This document shows, piece after piece, positions 1 through 5,522 of a DNA stretch of 8,462 bases. The DNA is from Pseudomonadota bacterium. Lineage in GTDB: Bacteria; Desulfobacterota; Desulfovibrionia; Desulfovibrionales; Desulfovibrionaceae. The translations under genes were made by a program, and so were the position numbers. The stretch is from NCBI GenBank assembly GCA_023390395.1, contig JAEWCY010000234.1, forward strand, positions 1-8,462, read 5' to 3'. The notes under the pieces are model-generated. The model saw only the letters and a program-made list of their open reading frames with translations, was not told where the DNA came from and did not search any database. Each line of letters begins with the position of its first letter. Within the stretch, counting starts at the first letter, position 1.

Positions 1-261
1 GGGCACGGCCGCGAGCGGCGCGACCGTCGGGGCGCTTGCGGCCGTGCCGGGCTCGTAGGGCGGCACGCGCACCTTCTGGCCCTGCTCGATGCGGTCGAAG
101 GGCTTGGCGCGCCGGCCGTCCAGGCGCACCTGTCCGGTGCGGATGAAGCGTTGCAGGGCGGCTTGGGGCAGCGCGCCGCCAAGGCGGCGCACGAGGTACT
201 GCAGGAGCTTCTGGCCGGCTTCGGCCTCGCTGACGACGAACGTCTGAACCGGGGTCTTCAT
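1..261 (-). CDS. RluC/RluD-family pseudouridine synthase, N-terminal part (cut by window edge)
   Basis: Only the first 87 codons are in the window; the gene continues beyond position 1. The protein begins MKTPVQTFVVSEAEAGQKLL. Residues about 16-65 form an S4 RNA-binding domain, including the stretch LQRFIRTGQVRLDGRRAKPF followed by DRIEQGQKVRVPP. This arrangement (short lead-in, S4 domain, then an Ala/Pro-rich linker) is typical of large-subunit rRNA pseudouridine synthases of the RluC/RluD family, which isomerise uridine to pseudouridine in RNA in the cytoplasm. The catalytic domain with its key aspartate lies outside the window, so the family member and target base cannot be told. The ATG at 261 is preceded by GGAG about 4 nt upstream. 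The gene lies 139 bp downstream of the binding-protein gene, beyond a strong palindrome, so it is probably not in that operon. Another S4-domain protein is possible but less likely. Confidence 0.82.
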   Translation of the reverse strand, partial: MKTPVQTFVVSEAEAGQKLLQYLVRRLGGALPQAALQRFIRTGQVRLDGRRAKPFDRIEQGQKVRVPPYEPGTAASAPTVAPLAAVP

Positions 262-358
262 GGGGCTCCGAAGGCGCCATCGCCTGCAACCGTTGCTTTG
301 GCCGGGCAAGCGACGAGGACCATCGCCCCCTTGGAGTTTTTCGGGAGGGGAGCGCGAG

Positions 359-388
359 GGGAACCCCTTTTTGCAAAAAGGGGTTCCC
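359..388 (-). terminator. Perfect 15+15 palindrome, terminator-like, after the binding-protein gene
   Basis: Positions 359-388 are a perfect inverted repeat: GGGAACCCCTTTTT, then GC at the centre, then AAAAAGGGGTTCCC. A G·T pair at 358/389 and an A-T pair at 357/390 extend it. It starts 12 bp past the stop codon of the binding-protein gene (401-403), where a terminator is expected. Read on the minus strand it has no U-tract after the stem, so it is not a canonical intrinsic terminator. It may instead be an interspersed palindrome that stabilises the transcript 3' end. Confidence 0.5.
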
Positions 389-400
389 TTCGCATCTTCG

Positions 401-1570
401 CTACGGCGCGAGCTTGTAGCGGCCGGAATCGACGATGAGCATGATCATGGAGTCCTCGCGCAGGCCGTTGTGGTCCTGGGAGGAGGTCGTGTAGACGCCG
501 GAGACGCCGACCACGTTCTGGAGTTTTTCCAGGGCGGCGCGCAGGGCCTCGGGATCGGCCTTGCCGGCCTTTTCCAGGCCGGCACGCAAAAGGGCCAGGG
601 CGTCGTAGGCGTAGCCCGAGTGGGTGTTGAGCGGGAACTTCTCCTGGATGCCGGCGTCCTTGTAGGCCTTGATGAAGGACTCGATGACGATTTTCTGCGG
701 GTCCTCGTCGGGCAGGGATTCCGGGGCCATGAGCTTGGTGCCGGGCATGATGGTGCCGCCGGCGGCCTCGCCGGCCAGCTCCAGGTAGCTGGGGCCAGGC
801 TGGCCGTGGCTTTGCACGAGCAGCGGCCGCTCGCCGGGCAGGGCGGCGAAGTTTTTGGCGGCGATGGCCCCGGCCGGGCCGATGGTCCAGACCACCACGG
901 CTTGCGGCTTGGCGGCTTGCAGCTTGAAGGCCTGGGCCGAGAAGTCCGTGCCCTTGGGGTCGAAGCTCTCCTCGGCGACGATCTCCACGCCGAACTTGCC
1001 GGCGTTGGCCTTGAGCTCGGCCAGGCCGTCCTGGCCGAAGGCGTCCTTGGAGCTCATGATCGCGATCTTGGAGATGTTCTTGCCCTTGAGGTACTCGAAG
1101 ATCTTGTTCACGGCCGTGGCCGTGCGCTGGGGAGCCTTGAAGGTCCAGTCGAAGGGGCCGAACTTGCCGCCGGCGATGATGGCGTCGCCGCCCACGGTCA
1201 TGATGGTCGGGACCTTCTTTTCCTCGGTGTACTTCTTGACGGCCAGGCCCTCGCCCGTGGAAGTCGGGCCGATGATGGCCAGGACCTTGTCGCCCTCGAC
1301 GAGCTGGCGGGCCTGGCGCAGGGCCACGTCGGGCGAGGATTCGGTGTCGTAGCTGATGAGCTTGACCGGCCGGCCGAGGATGCCGCCGGTGGCGTTTAAC
1401 TGGGCCACGGTCATCTCGGCCACGAGCTTGCTCGGGGTGCCGACCACGGCGGCGGGGCCGGACTGGGCGAAGAGCCCGCCGATGACGATGGGATCGCCCT
1501 CGGGCGCGGCGGCGGCGAAGGCTGCCGCGGGCAAAAGCAGCGCGGCGAGAAGGATCAGGATCTTGGCCAT
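401..1570 (-). CDS. ABC transporter periplasmic substrate-binding protein, LivK/Peripla_BP_6 type
   Basis: A 389-residue exported protein that should capture a small molecule in the periplasm and hand it to the LivH/LivM permeases. Residues 1-20 are a signal peptide (MAKILILLAALLLPAAAFAA, signal peptidase I cleavage near AFA-AA). The mature part starts with the family's GDPIVIGGLFAQSGPAAVVG. It continues with ATGGILGRPVKLISYD (60-75), a binding-pocket-like IIGPTSTGEGLAV (99-111), SSKDAFGQDGL (173-183) and, near the end, HSGYAYDALALLRAGLEKAG. Length and order fit the type I periplasmic binding fold used for branched-chain amino acids, amides, urea and aromatic acids. The ligand cannot be read from the sequence. 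The start was set at ATG 1570 because GGAGG lies 9 nt upstream and a clean signal peptide follows; a TTG at 1603 in the same frame is less likely. It follows livM by 110 bp and may have its own promoter. Confidence 0.9.
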   Translation of the reverse strand: MAKILILLAALLLPAAAFAAAAPEGDPIVIGGLFAQSGPAAVVGTPSKLVAEMTVAQLNATGGILGRPVKLISYDTESSPDVALRQARQLVEGDKVLAIIGPTSTGEGLAVKKYTEEKKVPTIMTVGGDAIIAGGKFGPFDWTFKAPQRTATAVNKIFEYLKGKNISKIAIMSSKDAFGQDGLAELKANAGKFGVEIVAEESFDPKGTDFSAQAFKLQAAKPQAVVVWTIGPAGAIAAKNFAALPGERPLLVQSHGQPGPSYLELAGEAAGGTIMPGTKLMAPESLPDEDPQKIVIESFIKAYKDAGIQEKFPLNTHSGYAYDALALLRAGLEKAGKADPEALRAALEKLQNVVGVSGVYTTSSQDHNGLREDSMIMLIVDSGRYKLAP

Positions 1571-1595
1571 GGGGGGAAGCCTCCGGAGCGTGATG

Positions 1596-1611
1596 GTCGC
1601 CAACAGGCGAC
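1596..1611 (-). other. Small hairpin in the 5' leader of the binding-protein gene
   Basis: On the minus strand the leader contains GTCGCC-TGTT-GGCGAC, a perfect 6-bp stem with a 4-nt loop. It lies just upstream of the GGAGG ribosome-binding site. It could stabilise the message or modulate translation; chance is also possible in DNA this GC-rich. Confidence 0.3.
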
Positions 1612-1617
1612 GACGAT

Positions 1618-1645
1618 TTTTTACCGCAACCGGAGGCGTTGTAAA
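1618..1645 (-). promoter_or_regulatory. Candidate sigma-70 promoter for the binding-protein gene
   Basis: On the minus strand, TTTACA (1640-1645, five of six matches to the -35 consensus) is followed after 16 bp by TAAAAA (1618-1623, four of six at -10); a 17-bp spacing gives AAAAAT, also four of six. The region is the most A+T-rich spot in the 110-bp gap after livM. Transcription would begin near 1610, giving a leader of about 40 nt. A separate promoter would let the binding protein be made in excess over the permeases, as is common for these importers. Inferred from pattern only. Confidence 0.45.
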
Positions 1646-1680
1646 TCATTTTCGCAAGGCGGCGGGCGGGAGAAGCCGGC

Positions 1681-2595
1681 TTAGCGGCGCACGCGCCAGT
1701 AGCCCACGAGCAGCGCCGCGCCGAGCAGCAGCCCGTTGACCAGGGTGCGGGCCTCGCCCAGGAACTGGAGCCAGCCCATGGCCGTTTCCAGCACGAGCGC
1801 CGCCAGGATGGGGCGCAGGAGGTTGCCCGGACCGCCGATGACTAGGAAGAGCAGGGCCTTGAGCGAGAGCTCCAGGCTGAACTGCTCGGGGCTGATGAAT
1901 CCGGTGTAGTGGCCGTGGACCACGCCGGCCGCGGCCGAAAGTCCGCCGCCAAGGCCGAAGGAGACGGCCCGCACCGCCGGCCGGTCGATGCCGAGGCTCG
2001 AGGCGGCGTGCCGGTCGTCGCGGCAGGCGGCCAAGGCCCGGCCCAGGCGGCTGTCGCGAAGGGCCAGGAAGAGATAGGCCCCCAGGGCCAGGAGCAGCAG
2101 GAAGAGGAAAAAGGTGAGCCGGTCGCCGCCCAGTTCGCCGACGCCGGGCAGGGCCAGCCGGCGTTCCACCATGAGCCCGGCCGCGCCGCCCGTGACCCCC
2201 TCCAGCGTCAGGGCCACGTTGACGCACACGAGCGACACGCACAGCGTGGCCATGGCCAGAAAACCTTCGCCCAGGCGCTCCATGGGCCGGCTGACCAGGG
2301 CCGCCAAAAGGCCCACGCCGAGGACCACGCCCGGGACGATGACCAGGGTCGCGCCCGGGAAGCGGGCGTGGAGCAGCACCGAGGCGTAGGCCCCCATGCC
2401 GGCGAAGGCGGCCTGGGCCAGGGAGATCTGCCCGCCGAGACCCAGGCAGAAATTGAGCGCCAGGACGTTGGCGGCCAGGAACATGTGCTGGTTGACGCCG
2501 ATGAGCCGGTGGGCGGGCGTGACGAGGCCGAGGACCGTCATGGCGGCGAAGAAAAGGGCCAGGGAGGCTTTGCGGGACAGGGAAAAGGCGGTCAT
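1681..2595 (-). CDS. livM: Branched-chain amino acid-type ABC transporter permease LivM
   Basis: A 304-residue inner-membrane permease of the BPD_transp_2 family with about eight to nine hydrophobic segments. Family landmarks are GLGGQISLAQAAFAGMGAYA (52-71), VTGGAAGL (134-141) and DSRLGRALAACRDDRHAASS (181-200) followed by LGIDRPAVRAVSFGLGGGLS. Next come ISPEQFSLELSLKALLFLVI (234-253) and GGPGNLLRP. The stretch around 181-215 is the cytoplasmic loop that in this family docks on the LivG/LivF ATPases. The start was set at ATG 2595, which lies 1 nt after the livH stop codon (TGA 2599-2597); a longer open frame upstream lies inside livH. No good ribosome-binding site precedes it, so translation is probably coupled to livH. 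The substrate is unknown. Confidence 0.9.
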   Translation of the reverse strand: MTAFSLSRKASLALFFAAMTVLGLVTPAHRLIGVNQHMFLAANVLALNFCLGLGGQISLAQAAFAGMGAYASVLLHARFPGATLVIVPGVVLGVGLLAALVSRPMERLGEGFLAMATLCVSLVCVNVALTLEGVTGGAAGLMVERRLALPGVGELGGDRLTFFLFLLLLALGAYLFLALRDSRLGRALAACRDDRHAASSLGIDRPAVRAVSFGLGGGLSAAAGVVHGHYTGFISPEQFSLELSLKALLFLVIGGPGNLLRPILAALVLETAMGWLQFLGEARTLVNGLLLGAALLVGYWRVRR

Positions 2596-2596
2596 G

Positions 2597-3466
2597 TCAG
2601 GGCCGCTCGGCTTCGCTCTCGGCCGGCGCGGCCACGAGCAGGACGATGATGAGCGCGTAGGTGGCGGTTTCCTTGAGTTCGCCGGAGAGGAAAAGCACCA
2701 GCGCCGCCTCGCAAAGCCCAAGGGCCAGTCCGCCCAGGAAGACGCGGGGAAGCGACGTGTAGCCGCCGATGGTGGCCGCGGCGAAGCCCTTGAGCCCGAG
2801 TCCCAGGCCCATGTCGTAGCGCAGCCCGGTCTGCGGCCCCACGGCCAGAGCGGCCAGGGAGGCCAGCGCCCCGGCCAGGGCGAAGGACAGGGCATGGCAC
2901 AGCACCGGGTCGATGCCCATGAGCCTGGCGGCCACGGCGTTTTGCGAGGTGGCCCGAAGGGCCCGGCCCAGGCGGGAATACTTGAGAAACACGCCGAGCA
3001 CGGCCATGGCGCAACAGGCCAGGGCCAGGGCGGTGACGGTGTCGCGGCCGAAGAAAAGCGGCCCCAGGCGGAGATCCGGCAGGGGCAGAAGGCGCGGCGG
3101 CATGAGGGGGTTTTTCCCCCAGGCCAGGATGGCCACGCCCTGGAAGACGAGGCTCGCGGCCACGGTGAGCATGAGCTGGCGCAGGGGCGAGGCGCGAAGG
3201 GTCAGTCCGAGGGTGGTGGCGAAAAGCGCCCGGCCCAGGAGAAAGCCGGCCAGGGAGGCGGCGACGACGGCGACCAGGGGAGAGAGGCGCATGACCCCGG
3301 CCAGGCTGGCGATGCCGAGGCCGCCGAGGAGCAGCAGTTCGCCCTGGGCGAAGTTGATGAGGCGGCTGGCGCAGTAGATCAGGGAAAAGCCCAGGGCCAT
3401 GAGGCCGTAGACGGCGCCGAGGGCGAGTCCGGAGTTGACGATCTGGGCCAGGTACAGGGCAAGCAA
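2597..3466 (-). CDS. livH: Branched-chain amino acid-type ABC transporter permease LivH
   Basis: A 289-residue inner-membrane permease, partner of LivM, with about eight hydrophobic segments. Landmarks are GAVYGLMALGFSLIYCASRL (17-36) running into INFAQGELLLLGG, then SRLGRALRATSQNAVAARLM (164-183) with GIDPVLCHALSFALAGALAS after it. GLKGFAAATIGGYTSLPRVF (224-243) with LGGLALGLCE closes the set. These match the LivH order closely. The start is a TTG at 3466, chosen because GAGG lies about 5 nt upstream and no ATG or GTG in frame precedes the conserved first helix. It heads a livH-livM pair with 1 nt between the genes. The start codon is only about 30 bp past the T-tract of the preceding gene's terminator, which leaves little room for a promoter. 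No ATPase gene is nearby. Confidence 0.9.
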   Translation of the reverse strand: MLALYLAQIVNSGLALGAVYGLMALGFSLIYCASRLINFAQGELLLLGGLGIASLAGVMRLSPLVAVVAASLAGFLLGRALFATTLGLTLRASPLRQLMLTVAASLVFQGVAILAWGKNPLMPPRLLPLPDLRLGPLFFGRDTVTALALACCAMAVLGVFLKYSRLGRALRATSQNAVAARLMGIDPVLCHALSFALAGALASLAALAVGPQTGLRYDMGLGLGLKGFAAATIGGYTSLPRVFLGGLALGLCEAALVLFLSGELKETATYALIIVLLVAAPAESEAERP

Positions 3467-3496
3467 GGCGACCTCGATTGGCCTCGACGCTTTGGC

Positions 3497-3537
3497 AAAA
3501 AAAACGGGGGAACCGCCGCGCGATGCGGTTCCCCCGT
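3497..3537 (-). terminator. Strong intrinsic terminator of the FG-GAP protein gene
   Basis: On the minus strand, ACGGGGGAACCGC pairs perfectly over 13 bp with GCGGTTCCCCCGT around an 8-nt loop. The stem runs directly into eight T residues (A residues 3497-3504 on the plus strand). It starts 24 bp past the stop codon at 3562-3564. It has every feature of a rho-independent terminator and also lies immediately in front of livH. Confidence 0.93.
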
Positions 3538-3561
3538 GGGGATCGGGTCAGGCGACGCGGA

Positions 3562-5217
3562 TCATTCCGCGTCGATGCCGAACTCGCCGGGCTGGCCCAT
3601 GCTCGAGGTGTCGAGCTTGTAGGCGAGCACGATGGTGCGGCGGGCGTAGACGCCCACGGCTCCGGGCCAGGTGTTGAGGCACACCACCAGTTCCTTGTGG
3701 CCGTCGTTGTCGATGTCGGCCAGGGCGTAGCCGGTGACGGTGCCCTTGATGCGCCGGGTCTTCCACAGGAGGTTCATGCCCACGCCGTCCCAGTACAGGG
3801 CGTGGATCTCGCCCTGGGAGAAGGTGCGGAAGGTTTCGAAGAACTGGGCGGCCATGGAGATGTTCTTGCTGACGAGCACTTCGTAGCGTTCGTCCTTGTC
3901 CAGGTTGGCCACGAGCATGGGCAACGGGATGTAGTAGTAGGTCCAGAGGTGGTCGGTCTTGGGCTTTTCCATGGGGGCCATGAGCGGGTCGAACTCGAGG
4001 CCGATGGCCGAGCCGCAGTATTCCTCCTCGGTGGCGGCCACGCGCTCGCCCTTGGCCGTGTAGACCACGATGTGGTCGCGGTCGTCGTTGAGGAGGACCT
4101 TGTAGCCGCTCTTCTCGGGCAGGTAGGCGAAGTTGAACGGGTTGGCCTTGGTGGGCAGGTTCAGCTTGGTGGACAGCATGGGCTGGCCGCCGGAGAAGAT
4201 GACGTTGTGCACGCCCTGGGCGAACAGCTCCTTGGAGTCGCCCTTGGAGCCCACCAACTGGCGGGTGTAGTCGGGCGGCACGGTGGCCACGTTCATGTAG
4301 AGCTTGACGTCCTTGTAGAGCTCCTTGAGCTGGTTGCCCTCGAGCGACAGGATGAAGGAGCGGGGCTCCTTGAAGTAGCTGGCGGAGACGATGATCTCGG
4401 CCTTGCCGTCGCCGTTGATGTCCAGGGTGCTGACCTTGAGGAGCTTGAGGTTGGGCGACACGGGGTAGCGGGCCACGGGCATCAGCTGGCGGTCCTTGTA
4501 GGAAAAGACCTCGATGGAGTCCTTGGCCATGATGACGACTTCGTTCTTGCCGTCGCCGCTGAGGTCGTCGATGGCGATGCCGCTGGAGACGATGGGCATG
4601 GACTGGCTGCGCCACACGCCCGGGGTGTCGGACGGGCCGGCGTAGCGGAAGCTCGGGTTGAGGTAGGCCTTCTGGTTTTCGCTGGTCTGGTTGACCACGA
4701 AATCCGGGTTCATCTGGTTGATGGTCTGGCCGCCGGCGGCTTGTCCGGAAGCCGCGGCCGGGCGCTGGAAGATCTCGTTGTTGAGGGACTGGGCGGCTCG
4801 CTCCATGGCCGGGATGAGGTCGGCCAGCTTGGCGGAGAAGTTTTTCGGCCACTTCTTGCCGTCGCGGCCGAGGACCGTGATGTCCACGCTGGCCTGCTCG
4901 CCGGACACGGTGACCGAGCCGTAGGCCAGAAAATCCGCGCCGATGTCGGTCAGGGCCTTTTTCGCCTCGGCGTCCGAGGCCGGAGCCTTGGCCAGTCGAC
5001 CCGTCACCTTGGCCTTGTCCACCGGGGCCAGGTGCCCCGGCCAGTTCATGCGCGATTCGAGCATGCTCTGGGCGCCTTGGCTCAGGTACTGGTATTTCTC
5101 GGGGCCGTGCACGGTGAAGGGGGCCACGGCGTAGGTCTTGGCGTCGGCGGCGAGCGCCGTGGACGACAGACACAGCAAGGCCACGACCAGAAGGGCGAGG
5201 CGACGGAAAAGCGTCAT
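3562..5217 (-). CDS. Secreted FG-GAP/VCBS-repeat protein with N-terminal CsgG/TolB-N-like region
   Basis: A 551-residue exported protein of unknown function. Residues 1-24 are a signal peptide ending ALA-AD, with no lipobox. Residues about 28-150 (TYAVAPFTVHGPEKYQYLSQ, then GADFLAYGSVTVSGEQ and a region on the decline to EIFQRP) resemble the alpha/beta domain of CsgG, FlgT and TolB-N proteins; this is a fold-level impression only. A low-complexity Ala/Gly/Gln linker follows at 153-170. Residues about 205-530 hold at least four FG-GAP-type calcium loops: DDLSGDGKNE (217-226), DINGDGKAE (266-274), NLDKDERYE (438-446, degenerate) and DIDNDGHKE (501-509), each followed by a short beta strand such as VVIMA or IIVSA. 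They should build a beta-propeller in the periplasm or on the surface. The ATG at 5217 has GGAGG 8 nt upstream. The gene appears monocistronic, ending at a strong terminator. It could be a binding, adhesion or envelope-assembly factor; I cannot choose. Confidence 0.85.
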   Translation of the reverse strand: MTLFRRLALLVVALLCLSSTALAADAKTYAVAPFTVHGPEKYQYLSQGAQSMLESRMNWPGHLAPVDKAKVTGRLAKAPASDAEAKKALTDIGADFLAYGSVTVSGEQASVDITVLGRDGKKWPKNFSAKLADLIPAMERAAQSLNNEIFQRPAAASGQAAGGQTINQMNPDFVVNQTSENQKAYLNPSFRYAGPSDTPGVWRSQSMPIVSSGIAIDDLSGDGKNEVVIMAKDSIEVFSYKDRQLMPVARYPVSPNLKLLKVSTLDINGDGKAEIIVSASYFKEPRSFILSLEGNQLKELYKDVKLYMNVATVPPDYTRQLVGSKGDSKELFAQGVHNVIFSGGQPMLSTKLNLPTKANPFNFAYLPEKSGYKVLLNDDRDHIVVYTAKGERVAATEEEYCGSAIGLEFDPLMAPMEKPKTDHLWTYYYIPLPMLVANLDKDERYEVLVSKNISMAAQFFETFRTFSQGEIHALYWDGVGMNLLWKTRRIKGTVTGYALADIDNDGHKELVVCLNTWPGAVGVYARRTIVLAYKLDTSSMGQPGEFGIDAE

Positions 5218-5301
5218 AAGGAATTCCTCCGGGTCCCAACGGGGACCGATTTGTCCGGGGACGCGGCCAGGGCCAGGGGGCCGGACAGCCGCGCGCCCTG
5301 C

Positions 5302-5329
5302 ATTACTATCAAAGCCGAGGCCCTTGCAA
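5302..5329 (-). promoter_or_regulatory. Weak candidate promoter of the FG-GAP protein gene
   Basis: On the minus strand, TTGCAA (5324-5329, four of six at -35) is followed after 16 bp by AGTAAT (5302-5307, four of six at -10). The leader would be about 75-80 nt. The match is poor, but it sits in the only A+T-rich patch near this gene's start. Confidence 0.28.
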
Positions 5330-5333
5330 GGGC
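5320..5333. repeat. 14-bp perfect palindrome in the divergent promoter region
   Basis: GCCCTTGCAAGGGC is a perfect dyad covering the proposed -35 hexamer of the FG-GAP gene, where a repressor or activator site could lie. No known operator consensus is recognised, and chance palindromes of this kind are not rare in GC-rich DNA. Confidence 0.3.
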
Positions 5334-5522
5334 GGTTTTGCCCCCTTGCCGCCGTGCAATGCCTTTCGCCTTCCCGGTTTGTTGCCGTGTGGTCGCGCGG
5401 CCGCAACGGCGGTTACGGGAAGACTGCCAAAGGGTAATGTCACGGAAACGTCTTTTCCCGGCCCTTGTCAGGAGCGCCCGGCGGAGCTAAAGGCTTGGCC
5501 GCTTCCCGCATGGAGTGGCCCG

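Larger units (their letters stand above)
5218..5522. other. Divergent intergenic region between the FG-GAP protein and glycoside hydrolase genes
   Basis: This 305-bp stretch should hold promoters for both divergent genes. On the minus side I see a weak promoter candidate (5302-5329), a leader hairpin at 5232-5247 (GGTCCC, 4-nt loop, GGGACC) and a 10-bp palindrome AGGAATTCCT (5219-5228) that overlaps the ribosome-binding site. On the plus side, CGGGAAGAC (5416-5424) can pair with GTCTTTTCCCG (5450-5460) with a two-base bulge. No good plus-strand -35/-10 pair is visible. I see no credible small gene, RNA gene or known riboswitch here. Confidence 0.6.

Noticed and set aside
260..1399. Long open frame on the plus strand, opposite the binding-protein gene
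   Set aside because: It is antisense to a clear periplasmic binding protein, has a Gly/Val/Leu/Asp-rich composition typical of reversed GC-rich coding DNA, and shows no domain.
5411..5444. TTACGG and TAATGT as a plus-strand promoter for the glycoside hydrolase
   Set aside because: The -35 matches only two of six bases and the -10 three of six, no better than chance.
5401..5470. Possible riboswitch in the hydrolase leader, from the CGGGAAGAC/GTCTTTTCCCG pairing
   Set aside because: No conserved core of any riboswitch class I know is present; a single bulged stem is not enough.
3478..5490. 670-codon open frame on the plus strand opposite the FG-GAP gene
   Set aside because: It is repetitive in Val/Gly/His/Asp, has no recognisable domain, runs through the strong terminator and is exactly antisense to a well-supported gene.
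5346..5522. Upstream extension of the glycoside hydrolase frame
   Set aside because: It would bury the signal peptide inside the protein, and the ATG at 5523 has a proper ribosome-binding site.
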